Positions 44,499-52,487 of a stretch of 64,000 nt of DNA are shown here, piece by piece. The notes beneath the pieces were generated by a model. The model was not told where the DNA came from. It saw nothing but the letters and a program-made list of their open reading frames with translations, and did no database searches. The translations under genes were made by a program, and so were the position numbers. Numbering within the stretch: position 1 is the first letter of the stretch; every line of letters begins with the position of its first letter. Source of the DNA: Paraburkholderia nodosa (GTDB lineage: Bacteria; Pseudomonadota; Gammaproteobacteria; Burkholderiales; Burkholderiaceae); assembly GCF_001718195.1 (NCBI RefSeq), contig NZ_MCNV01000002.1, forward strand, positions 1 through 64,000. The letters run 5' to 3'.

Positions 44499-45686
44499 TT
44501 GAACGCTGCCGTTGAAACGAATCTCCACGACGCACTCGCGTGGCCGTTCTTCGAAGATCGCCATCGCGCGCTCGGCGCGGGAATCGAAGCATGGGCGCGT
44601 GAGCATCTCGTGCACGTGCCGCACGACGACGTCGATGCGACCTGCCGCGCGCTCGTGCGCAAGCTCGGCGAAGCCGGCTGGCTACGCTACGGCGTGGGCG
44701 GCACCGCTTATGGCGGCCATGGCGACACGATCGACACGCGCGCCGTCTGCCTGCTGCGCGAAACGCTCGCGAAACACTCGGGTCTCGCCGACTTCGCGCT
44801 CGCCATGCAGGGCCTCGGTTCGGGCGCGATCTCGCTGGCTGGCAACGGAGCGCAAAAGTCGCGCTATCTGCCGCGCGTCGCGCGCGGCGAAGCCATCGCC
44901 GCGTTTGCGCTCTCCGAGCCCGAAGCAGGCTCCGACGTCGCCGCGATGGCGCTCGCCGCACGCGCCGAGGGCGACGACTACGTGCTCGACGGCGAAAAAA
45001 CATGGATCTCGAACGGCGGCATCGCCGACTTCTACGTGGTATTCGCCCGCACCGGCGAGGCGCCGGGCTCGCGCGGCATCAGCGCGTTCGTGGTCGATGC
45101 CGACACACCGGGGCTCGAAATCGCCGAACGCATCGACGTGATCGCGCCGCATCCGCTCGCGCGCCTGCGCTTTACCGGCGCGCGCGTGAAGCGCAGCCAG
45201 ATGCTCGGCGCGCCGGGGGAAGGCTTCAAGATCGCCATGCGCACACTCGATATTTTCCGCACCTCGGTCGCCGCGGCTTCGCTCGGCTTCGCACGCCGCG
45301 CGATGGCCGAAGGGCTCGCGCGCGCCGCTTCGCGCAAGATGTTCGGCCAGACGCTCGGCGATTTTCAGCTGACCCAGGCAAAACTCGCGCAGATGGCGCT
45401 CACCATCGACAGCAGCGCCCTGCTCGTCTATCGCGCGGCGTGGCTGCGCGACCAGGGCGAAAGCGTGACGCGCGAAGCCGCCATGGCGAAGTGGCATGCA
45501 AGCGAAGGCGCGCAGCAGGTGATCGATGCGGCCGTGCAGCTTTGGGGCGGCATGGGCGTGCAAAGCGGCAACATCGTCGAGTCGCTCTACCGCGAGATTC
45601 GCTCGCTGCGCATTTACGAAGGCGCGACCGAGGTCCAGCAGCTCATTGTCGGGCGTGGCTTGCTCAAGGCATACAACGCCGCGTAA
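44499..45686 (+). CDS. Acyl-CoA dehydrogenase
   Basis: This 395-residue FAD-dependent dehydrogenase has the three-domain fold: [18 protein letters not shown] and [15 protein letters not shown] (FAD and substrate contacts), [19 protein letters not shown], and the end [23 protein letters not shown]. The Glu of YEGATEVQ is the usual catalytic base position of several subfamilies. It probably introduces a double bond in the alicyclic CoA intermediate. Like the gene before it, it has no suitable ATG; the TTG at 44499 with GAAGGGG upstream is the best start. Confidence 0.87.
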   Translation: MNAAVETNLHDALAWPFFEDRHRALGAGIEAWAREHLVHVPHDDVDATCRALVRKLGEAGWLRYGVGGTAYGGHGDTIDTRAVCLLRETLAKHSGLADFALAMQGLGSGAISLAGNGAQKSRYLPRVARGEAIAAFALSEPEAGSDVAAMALAARAEGDDYVLDGEKTWISNGGIADFYVVFARTGEAPGSRGISAFVVDADTPGLEIAERIDVIAPHPLARLRFTGARVKRSQMLGAPGEGFKIAMRTLDIFRTSVAAASLGFARRAMAEGLARAASRKMFGQTLGDFQLTQAKLAQMALTIDSSALLVYRAAWLRDQGESVTREAAMAKWHASEGAQQVIDAAVQLWGGMGVQSGNIVESLYREIRSLRIYEGATEVQQLIVGRGLLKAYNAA

Positions 45687-45728
45687 GCGCCTGCTGCGCG
45701 ACGCTTCACTACGGAACCGGACGAAAAC

Positions 45729-46145
45729 ATGAAACGAGCCCTTCTTCCCGCAGGCTGGGTCAAGCCGCGCGGTTATGCCAACGGCGTCGCCGCTGCCGGC
45801 ACGCAGGTCTATATCGCCGGCCAGATCGGCTGGGACGGGAACGCGCGCTTCACGAGCCGCGAATTCGGCGCCCAGGCCGTGCAGGCGCTACGCAATATCG
45901 TTGCCGTTCTCGAAACCGCGGGCGGCAAGCCCGAGCACCTCGTGCGCATGACCTGGTATGTCACCGACAAGAAGGAGTACCTGGCATCGCTGAAGGAAAT
46001 TGGCGCTGCGTTTCGCGAGCTGATCGGCGACTACGAGATCGCCATGAGCGCGGTGCAGGTGGTGGCCCTCATGGAAGACGACGCCAAAGTGGAAATCGAA
46101 GCGACGGCCGTGATTCCCGACGACGCGCGTCTCTCGCGCCAGTAG
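45729..46145 (+). CDS. Rid-family protein (YjgF/RidA-like) of the aromatic-CoA operon
   Basis: This 138-residue Rid/YjgF-fold protein forms trimers in characterised members. It has AAGTQVYIAGQIGWD and a strand EHLVRMTWYVTD. In archetypal RidA an Arg in the motif PARSCVEV binds the imine substrate's carboxylate; here the aligned stretch reads IAMSAVQVVAL, with no Arg. It may therefore act on a CoA thioester rather than a free amino acid. An enamine/imine hydrolysis step is expected when 2-aminobenzoyl-CoA is dearomatised, which gives a reason for its presence. That role is inferred. Confidence 0.85.
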   Translation: MKRALLPAGWVKPRGYANGVAAAGTQVYIAGQIGWDGNARFTSREFGAQAVQALRNIVAVLETAGGKPEHLVRMTWYVTDKKEYLASLKEIGAAFRELIGDYEIAMSAVQVVALMEDDAKVEIEATAVIPDDARLSRQ

Positions 46146-46197
46146 ACCGGCGCCCGCGCAACAGCACGATCAGCTCATACAGACAGCCGGAGACGCC

Positions 46198-47835
46198 ATG
46201 CAACCCACCGCCCATGTCGATACGTTCGCACGCGATCATCTGCCGCCCGAGTCGCAGTGGCCCGACATGCTGCTCGACAATCCCGATGTTGCCTACCCTG
46301 CGCGCATGAATTGCGCGGTCGAGTTGCTTGACCGCGCGATCGAGGCGGGACACGGCGAACGCCCGGCCATCTGGTCGGATATCGATGGCAAGCCACAAGC
46401 CACCACGTACGCCGAACTGCTCGCGCTCGTCAATCGCAGCGCCCGCGTGCTGGTGGAAGACATGGGACTGAAGCCGGGCAACCGCGTCCTGTTACGCGGG
46501 CCGAACACATTGCAAATGGCGGTGGCGTTTCTCGCGTCGCTCAAGGCGGGGCTCGTGGTGATTCCCACCATGCCGCTCTTGCGTGCAAAGGAACTCAAGC
46601 AGATCGCAGACAAGGCGCAGGTTTGCGCGGCGCTGTGCGACGTGCGGCTCACTGAAGAGCTCGCGCGCTGCATGGACTCCGCCGACGAGTTCTTTTGCGA
46701 AAGCATCAAGCAGGTCTGCTACTTTCACGACACCGCGCCGGGCACGCTGGAAGCGCTCGCGGCACACAAGCCCGCCGACTTCACGGCCTGCGACACGGCC
46801 AGCGACGACGTCTGCCTGATTGCCTTCACGAGCGGTACGACGGGCATGCCCAAGGGCTGCATGCACTTTCACCGCGACGTGATCGCCATGTGCGACCTGT
46901 TCCCGCGCCACATTCTGAAGCCCACGGCCGAGGACGTGTTCTGCGGCACGCCGCCGCTCGCGTTCACGTTCGGACTGGGCGGGCTGCTGTGTTTTCCGCT
47001 GCGCGTCGGCGCGTCGACGGTGCTGATCGAAAAGCTCACGCCGGCGCTGCTGCTCGACACGATCCAGCGTTTTCACGCGACGATCGTCTTCACCGCGCCC
47101 ACGTTCTACCGGCAGATGGCGGCGCTCGTCACGCAGTACGACCTGGCCAGCCTGCGCAAGACGGTATCCGCCGGAGAAGCGCTGCCGCAGGCCACGCGCG
47201 ATCTATGGCGCGACGCGACGGGCATCGAGATGATCGACGGGATTGGCGGCACGGAACTGATTCATATTTTCGTGTCGTCCGCCGGCGCCGATGTGCGCCC
47301 CGGCTCGATCGGCCGCGCGGTGCCGGGCTACGTCGTGCAGGCGCTGGACAATGACCTGCAGCCGGTGGCGCCCGGCGTGACGGGCAATCTGGCCGTGCGC
47401 GGCCCGACCGGCTGCCGCTATCTCGCCGACGAACGCCAGGCCGTGTTCGTGCGCGGCGGCTGGAACCTGCCCGGCGACGCCGTATCCATCGACGCCGACG
47501 GCTATGTGTTCTACCAGGCCCGCTCCGACGACATGATCGTTTCGTCGGGCTACAACATCGCGGGTCCCGAAGTCGAGACGGTGCTCATGCAGCACCCCGC
47601 CGTGGCCGAGTGCGGCGTAACGGGCGTGCCCGACGAAGTGCGTGGCCAGGTGGTGAAGGCGTTCGTCGTCTTGCGCCCGGGCTTCAGCGCCGGCGACGCC
47701 CTGGTCGCCGAGTTGCAGAACTTCGTGAAGAACGCGGTGGCGGCGTACAAATATCCGCGCCTGATCGCCTTTATCGACGCATTGCCGCGCACCGAGACCG
47801 GCAAGCTCAAGCGCTCGGCGCTGCGGTCGATGTGA
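46198..47835 (+). CDS. 2-aminobenzoate-CoA ligase (benzoate-CoA ligase family)
   Basis: This 545-residue adenylate-forming enzyme activates an aromatic acid with ATP and CoA. The AMP-binding motif is FTSGTTGMPKGCMHFHRD, followed by IDGIGGTELIHIFVSS, GYNIAGPEVETVL and the C-terminal catalytic lysine in ETGKLKRSALR. Sequence pattern and length fit benzoate/2-aminobenzoate-CoA ligases (DPESxWP-like start PPESQWPDML). As last gene of the operon it makes the substrate for the first. Salicylate or benzoate remain possible substrates. A strong terminator lies 67 bp downstream. Confidence 0.9.
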   Translation: MQPTAHVDTFARDHLPPESQWPDMLLDNPDVAYPARMNCAVELLDRAIEAGHGERPAIWSDIDGKPQATTYAELLALVNRSARVLVEDMGLKPGNRVLLRGPNTLQMAVAFLASLKAGLVVIPTMPLLRAKELKQIADKAQVCAALCDVRLTEELARCMDSADEFFCESIKQVCYFHDTAPGTLEALAAHKPADFTACDTASDDVCLIAFTSGTTGMPKGCMHFHRDVIAMCDLFPRHILKPTAEDVFCGTPPLAFTFGLGGLLCFPLRVGASTVLIEKLTPALLLDTIQRFHATIVFTAPTFYRQMAALVTQYDLASLRKTVSAGEALPQATRDLWRDATGIEMIDGIGGTELIHIFVSSAGADVRPGSIGRAVPGYVVQALDNDLQPVAPGVTGNLAVRGPTGCRYLADERQAVFVRGGWNLPGDAVSIDADGYVFYQARSDDMIVSSGYNIAGPEVETVLMQHPAVAECGVTGVPDEVRGQVVKAFVVLRPGFSAGDALVAELQNFVKNAVAAYKYPRLIAFIDALPRTETGKLKRSALRSM

Positions 47836-47901
47836 AGCGGCCCCTGGCGGGAAAATACGACGTAAACCGTTGAATCTTCAACGAACACGCATTGACCCCT
47901 G

Positions 47902-47942
47902 AAACGCCGATATGCGCACGATATTGCGCATATCGGCGTTTT
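47902..47942 (+). terminator. Strong hairpin terminator of the aromatic-CoA operon
   Basis: A 16-bp perfect stem (AAACGCCGATATGCGC / GCGCATATCGGCGTTT) with an 8-base loop is followed by T residues, 67 bp after the ligase stop codon. The centre of the hairpin coincides with the first HipB-like repeat pair. Confidence 0.88.
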
Positions 47943-48059
47943 ATCCATCATCTTGCGCAAAATTGCGCGCATTTTCCGCCACGAATCCCGATTGATTGGA
48001 TGCGCAGAATTCTGCGCAAGCTGCTGGATAACAACCTATAATGCGCACTATGATGCGCA
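47913..48059. promoter_or_regulatory. Array of four TGCGCA-N6-TGCGCA sites upstream of hipB
   Basis: TGCGCA-N6-TGCGCA occurs at 47913-47930, 48001-48018 and 48042-48059, with a near copy (second half CGCGCA) at 47954-47971. Starts are spaced 41, 47 and 41 bp. The third site is a perfect 18-bp palindrome, TGCGCAGAATTCTGCGCA. The fourth overlaps the -10 box and the start of hipB. E. coli hipBA also has four operators, but of the unrelated sequence TATCC-N8-GGATA. These are the likely HipB binding sites; the regularity is direct observation. Confidence 0.82.
48037..48042 (+). promoter_or_regulatory. TATAAT -10 element overlapping the first hipB ATG
   Basis: A perfect TATAAT ends at the T of the first ATG (48041). 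Transcription would begin at about 48049-48050, exactly at the second in-frame ATG (48050), so the message may be leaderless. The -35 region (about 48013-48019) is covered by the third operator. Confidence 0.6.
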
Positions 48060-48328
48060 AAAAACCCGCGAACCTCTCGATTTCCAACGCCGAGCGCCTG
48101 GCAGAAGGCCTGCGCGCGACGCGCCGCGAGCGCAAGCTGACCCAGCAGGCCTTGGCGGAGCAGGCCGGCGTCGCCCGTCGCACCGTCACGAACGCCGAAC
48201 ACGCAGGCAACGTCGGCGTACGCGAACTCTGCCGGCTCGTGAACGCGCTCGGCTATGAAGTCGTGCTTCGCCCCATGGATACCGTCATCCTCGAGGACCT
48301 GAACGACATATTCAGGGACGACGAATGA
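48041..48328 (+). CDS. hipB: HipB-type antitoxin, XRE-family DNA-binding protein
   Basis: This 95-residue helix-turn-helix protein pairs with the kinase encoded next. The XRE domain spans about 20-75 (LRATRRERKLTQQALAEQAG, VARRTVTNAEHAG, GVRELCRLVNALGYEV). The acidic C-terminal tail (LEDLNDIFRDDE) probably contacts HipA. Three in-frame ATGs stand at 48041, 48050 and 48053; the -10 box overlaps the first, so the second or third may be the true start. No Shine-Dalgarno sequence precedes any of them. The stop overlaps the hipA start by 4 bp (ATGA), coupling antitoxin and toxin. Confidence 0.88.
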   Translation: MRTMMRKKPANLSISNAERLAEGLRATRRERKLTQQALAEQAGVARRTVTNAEHAGNVGVRELCRLVNALGYEVVLRPMDTVILEDLNDIFRDDE

Positions 48329-49560
48329 CTGCGAGCGCCTCATTCGACCTCGAGCGGCTCCTGCGCGAAATCCGCAACCTGGAAGTCCATACGCCGCAGG
48401 GACCGAGCGGTCTGCTGGCGCGCGAGAGCCGCTTCGTCTTCAATTACGGCGACGCGCCCGACATGGCCGCCGTATCACTCACCATGCCCGTGCGGCGCCA
48501 GAGTTACGCGAGCGGCGACCTGATGGGCATCTTCGCGATGAACCGGCCAGAGGGCTACCTGCGTTTCGTCATCGAGGAACGGCTCGCGCGTTACGGTGCG
48601 CCGAGCGACATGTTTCTGCTCTTTCTCGCCGGCACCAATCAAATCGGGCGGCTCACCTATTCCGTGCCGGGAGAGCGGGTGCCGCAGAGCGACGGCGAAC
48701 GTCTGGACGAATTGCTTTCCTCGCCGTCGGGCCGGCTGTTCGAGCGCCTGATCGACCGCTATGCACTCGGCTCGGGCATCTCCGGCGTGCAGCCGAAGGC
48801 GGTCGTCCCGCTCGCCGCAGAAAACGCCCCGCGCCCCGCCGAACACACGGCGCTGCCCCTGCGCACGGTGATCGTGAAGGCCGAAGGCGACGACTTCCCC
48901 GGTCTCGCGCGCAACGAATACTTCTGCATGTCGGTGGCGAAAGAGGCCGCGCTCGAAGTCCCCGACTTCTGGCTTTCCGAAGACGGCAAACTCTTCGTCA
49001 TGTCACGCTTCGACCGCGAGGCGGACGGCACGCCCATCGGATTCGAAGACATGAGCGTGCTCACCGGCAAGGCGAAATACGAGGGCAGCTACGAGATGAT
49101 CGCCAAGGCCGTGGACATCTATACACGATCGGACCCGGCGCAGAAACGCCGCCTGTTCGAGCGCATCGCCCTCTCGTGCCTGTTGCGCGACGGCGACGCC
49201 CACATGAAGAACCTGGGAATCCTCTATATCGATCCGACCGGACCGCGCCGGCTCGCTCCGGTGTTCGACGTGGTCTGCACGGACATCTATCCGGATCTCG
49301 ATGGGCGCATGGCGCTCGGCCTCAACCGGAGCAAGACGTTCCCGCTGCCGGCGGAACTCCATGCCTTCGCCCGGCGCCTCGGCCTGCGGCAGTCCGAAGG
49401 CGAGGAAATCATGAGCCGCCTGCACGGCGCCTATCTCACGGTCGCCGAGCGTTTTGCGCAGGACCGGCGATTCCACGAGGGCGACCTGCTCGCCAGGATC
49501 CGGCGGGCCGTCGAACGTCCGGGCGTCAAACCCGTCTCGCGCCCGAAGCTGGTGCGTTAG
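48325..49560 (+). CDS. hipA: HipA-type Ser/Thr kinase toxin
   Basis: This 411-residue kinase has the HipA fold. SGISGVQPK (about 150-158) corresponds to the regulatory loop whose Ser150 is autophosphorylated in E. coli HipA. Lys185 in TVIVKAEGDD binds ATP, the catalytic Asp291 and Asn296 lie in RDGDAHMKNLGI, and Asp315 in PVFDVVCTD holds magnesium. All core residues are present, so it is probably active. E. coli HipA phosphorylates glutamyl-tRNA synthetase; other HipA kinases target tryptophanyl-tRNA synthetase, so the target here is open. The gene overlaps hipB and is followed by the convergent clp gene after 37 bp. Confidence 0.9.
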   Translation: MTASASFDLERLLREIRNLEVHTPQGPSGLLARESRFVFNYGDAPDMAAVSLTMPVRRQSYASGDLMGIFAMNRPEGYLRFVIEERLARYGAPSDMFLLFLAGTNQIGRLTYSVPGERVPQSDGERLDELLSSPSGRLFERLIDRYALGSGISGVQPKAVVPLAAENAPRPAEHTALPLRTVIVKAEGDDFPGLARNEYFCMSVAKEAALEVPDFWLSEDGKLFVMSRFDREADGTPIGFEDMSVLTGKAKYEGSYEMIAKAVDIYTRSDPAQKRRLFERIALSCLLRDGDAHMKNLGILYIDPTGPRRLAPVFDVVCTDIYPDLDGRMALGLNRSKTFPLPAELHAFARRLGLRQSEGEEIMSRLHGAYLTVAERFAQDRRFHEGDLLARIRRAVERPGVKPVSRPKLVR

Positions 49561-49597
49561 GCGCGCGAGCACGGGCAACGCCGCCCGGCCGCCTGCA

Positions 49598-52288
49598 TCA
49601 GCTTGCGGCCGCCCCCTGCAACGCGAATGCCATGCGTTTGCCCGCCGCGTCGTAACGGCATACGACTTTGGCGCCCTCTTTCACGCCGCCCTTGAGCATT
49701 TCCTTCGCCAGCTCGTTCTCCACCGCCTGCTGCATCTTGCGCTTCAACTCGCGCGCGCCGAATTCCGGCCGATATCCCTCCGCCGCGAGGTAATCGATCA
49801 CGCTGTCGTCGAACGTCAGGTCGATGTCCTGGCTGTGTGCCATCCGCCGGACCTGTTCGAGCTGCAGCCGCACGATCGAGCGCAGCTCGTCGCTCGTGAG
49901 CGGCTGGAACATGATGATCTCGTCGATGCGATTCAGGAACTCGGGCCGGAAATGCTGGCGCAGCTCGCCCATCACCGCGCCTTGCATCGACCCTTCTGCG
50001 CTCGACAGAAACCCCGGCCCCGAGCGCTTTTGCCCGGAGACCAGGTCGGAGCCGAGATTGCTCGTCGCGATCACGACCGTATTGCTGAAGTCGACCACGC
50101 GCCCCTTGCCGTCGGTAAGCCGGCCGTCGTCGAACACCTGCAGCAGCACGTTGTAGACGTCGGCGTGTGCTTTCTCGATTTCGTCGAGCAGGATCACGCA
50201 ATAGGGTCGGCGGCGCACCTTCTCGGTCAACTGGCCGCCTTCGTCATAGCCGACGTAACCCGGCGGCGAGCCGATCAGCCGCGACACCGCGTGGCGCTCC
50301 ATGTACTCGCTCATGTCGATGCGCACGATGGCGTCTTCGTCGCCGAACACCACTTCGGCCAGCGCCTTCGCAAGCTCCGTCTTGCCCACGCCGGTCGGCC
50401 CGAGGAACAGGAAGACTGCCGTGGGCCGCCGGCCGCGCCGCAGCCCGGCGCGCGAACGGCGCACCGCGTCGCTGACCGCGACGATGGCCTGTTCCTGCCC
50501 GATCACACGCTCATGCAGCCGCGCTTCCATTTCGAGCAGCCGCGTGCGCTCCTCGGCGGTCAATTGCGTGACCGGCACGCCCGTGAGCTTCGAGACGATC
50601 TCCGCGACGTCTTCGCTCGTCACGTCCGAGGTCACGGTGCCGAGCTGACCTTTCCAGTCGTTGGTGGCCTGCGTGAGCGCCTTTTCCTTGTCGGCGATCG
50701 GCTCGTCCAGCGTATGGGCGCGCTCGAAATTTTTGCGCGTCGCCGCGTAGTCCTGCTCGCGCCGCAATTGCGCCAGCTCCGCTTCGAGTTCGAGGATCGC
50801 CGCAGGTCGCGAGGTGGCCGAAAGATGCACGCGTGCCGCCGCCTGGTCGACGAGATCGATCGCCTTGTCGGGCAGGAAGCGCCCCATCACGTAGCGGTCC
50901 GAGAGCTCGGCCGCCGAAACGAGCGCGTCGTCGCGAATGGTGACGTGGTGATGCACCTCGAGCTTGTCGCGCAAGCCGCGCAGGATGTTGATCGTCTGAT
51001 CGACGCTCGGCTCGGAGACGAACACGGGCTGAAAGCGCCGCTCGAGCGCCGCGTCCTTCTCGATGTACTTCTGGTACTCGGAGAGCGTCGTGGCGCCGAT
51101 CAGGTTCAGTTCGCCGCGCGCCATCGCGGGCTTGAAGACATTGGCGATGTCGAGCCCGCCCTCGCCGCCGCCCTGGCCCGCGCCGACGATCATGTGCACC
51201 TCGTCGATGAAGAGCACGAGGCTTTCCCGCTGCGCCGAGATTTCCTCCATCACGCTTTTCACGCGCTCTTCGAATTCGCCGCGATACTTCGCGCCCGCGA
51301 TCAGCCCGTTGACGTTCAGCTCGACGAGGCGCCGCCCGCGCAGCGATTCGGGCACGTCGCCGTTGAGCATGCGTTGCGCGAGGCCTTCGGCGATCGCGGT
51401 CTTGCCCACCCCCGGTTCGCCGATCAACACCGGATTGTTCTTGCGCCGGCGCGCGAGCACTTCGACCACGGTCTCGATCTCGCTCGAACGGCCGATCACG
51501 GGGTCAAGCTTGCCCTCGCTCGCGAGCGCGGTGAGATCGCGGCTGTATTGGTCGAGCTGCGGCGTCGCGCTCGGCCCCTTCGCGGCGGGACGCTCGCGTT
51601 TGTCGCCCTGGGCCTCCACGAGCCGCTGCAATACCTTCTGGGGCGTGACGCCGTAGCGGCCCAGCAGATGGCCCGCAAAACTTTCCGGCACCTGCGTGAG
51701 CCCGAAGAGCAGATGCTCCGGCGCAACGTAGCTGTGACCCAGTTCGCGCGAGACGAGAAATGCGCGGTCGAGCGCGCCCTTCAGGCGCGGGGAGACGCCG
51801 ATACGGCCGTCCTCCCGCGCGGGCGCGCCTTCGCGCTTTTGCGCGTTGGCGTCGATGAACGCGCGCACATCGTCGGGCTGAATGCCGAGGCGCTTGAGGA
51901 TCGCCGCGCCCGCGTCGTTGCCCGCGAGTTCGTAAAGCAGATGCTCGGTGTCGACTTCGCGCCGCCCGAACTGCACCGCCCGCTCCGCCGCGCGCTGGAG
52001 CAATTCACGCGCCACGTCGCTGAAATAGCGTTCGACGATGGCGCCGTCGCCCGCTTCCATGGCCTGTGGCGTAGGTTCAGCCGCCGGGCCGCCCGCATCG
52101 TCCGTGCCGTCACCCTGCTGCGAGGCGCGAAACAGCGCCTCCAGCGGGCTCAAGGTCCGTTGATGCCGCGTGAGTTGCGCGTAGTGATAGTCGCAGACAT
52201 CGAGAAAGCGCCGCCTGCCGTCCTGCAACACGGCGACCCGCACCGTCGCGGGGCGCACGCCGCAGATATCGCAGTTGAACTGAGCCAT
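49598..52288 (-). CDS. AAA+ disaggregase/unfoldase of the ClpG/ClpK type with N-terminal zinc-finger-like motif
   Basis: This 896-residue Hsp100 protein has an N-terminal CxxC-x22-CxxH motif (Cys6, Cys9, Cys32, His35) and a double Clp_N repeat (about 85-225). A first AAA domain follows (Walker A GEPGVGKT 290-297), then a short middle domain (about 495-550), then a second AAA domain (Walker A GPTGVGKT 630-637). A cysteine motif before Clp_N and a half-length middle domain are features of the heat-resistance disaggregases ClpG/ClpK. The ClpP-docking tripeptide (IGF/LGF type) near residue 755 reads PGF, which hints at action without ClpP. I chose the ATG at 52288, with AAGGAGA upstream. Confidence 0.85.
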   Translation of the reverse strand: MAQFNCDICGVRPATVRVAVLQDGRRRFLDVCDYHYAQLTRHQRTLSPLEALFRASQQGDGTDDAGGPAAEPTPQAMEAGDGAIVERYFSDVARELLQRAAERAVQFGRREVDTEHLLYELAGNDAGAAILKRLGIQPDDVRAFIDANAQKREGAPAREDGRIGVSPRLKGALDRAFLVSRELGHSYVAPEHLLFGLTQVPESFAGHLLGRYGVTPQKVLQRLVEAQGDKRERPAAKGPSATPQLDQYSRDLTALASEGKLDPVIGRSSEIETVVEVLARRRKNNPVLIGEPGVGKTAIAEGLAQRMLNGDVPESLRGRRLVELNVNGLIAGAKYRGEFEERVKSVMEEISAQRESLVLFIDEVHMIVGAGQGGGEGGLDIANVFKPAMARGELNLIGATTLSEYQKYIEKDAALERRFQPVFVSEPSVDQTINILRGLRDKLEVHHHVTIRDDALVSAAELSDRYVMGRFLPDKAIDLVDQAAARVHLSATSRPAAILELEAELAQLRREQDYAATRKNFERAHTLDEPIADKEKALTQATNDWKGQLGTVTSDVTSEDVAEIVSKLTGVPVTQLTAEERTRLLEMEARLHERVIGQEQAIVAVSDAVRRSRAGLRRGRRPTAVFLFLGPTGVGKTELAKALAEVVFGDEDAIVRIDMSEYMERHAVSRLIGSPPGYVGYDEGGQLTEKVRRRPYCVILLDEIEKAHADVYNVLLQVFDDGRLTDGKGRVVDFSNTVVIATSNLGSDLVSGQKRSGPGFLSSAEGSMQGAVMGELRQHFRPEFLNRIDEIIMFQPLTSDELRSIVRLQLEQVRRMAHSQDIDLTFDDSVIDYLAAEGYRPEFGARELKRKMQQAVENELAKEMLKGGVKEGAKVVCRYDAAGKRMAFALQGAAAS

Positions 52289-52487
52289 TTCGTCTCCTTG
52301 GAAGCGATGCGCGGTGCGCGCGGTGCGCTGCCCGCGACCAGGAACGGCACGAGGCATGCCCACGCGAGCACCGCATGAATGCTCTAACGAATGCCGAAGC
52401 GAAGTTCAGACGTCATCGTAACGTCGAATCGAACTGCGCGTCGGCAAGAGGAGACGTTTGCTAATCGATGGTGTTCGGTGCGCGGCG

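Noticed and set aside
47902..48060. CRISPR-like or small RNA locus suspected from the TGCGCA repeats
   Set aside because: The repeats are short, separated by unequal spacing and lie directly before a HipB-type regulator with a -10 box between them. Operators are the simpler explanation.
49454..52378. Open frame of 974 codons on the plus strand
   Set aside because: It is the shadow of the Hsp100 gene, whose Walker motifs on the minus strand leave no doubt about the coding strand.
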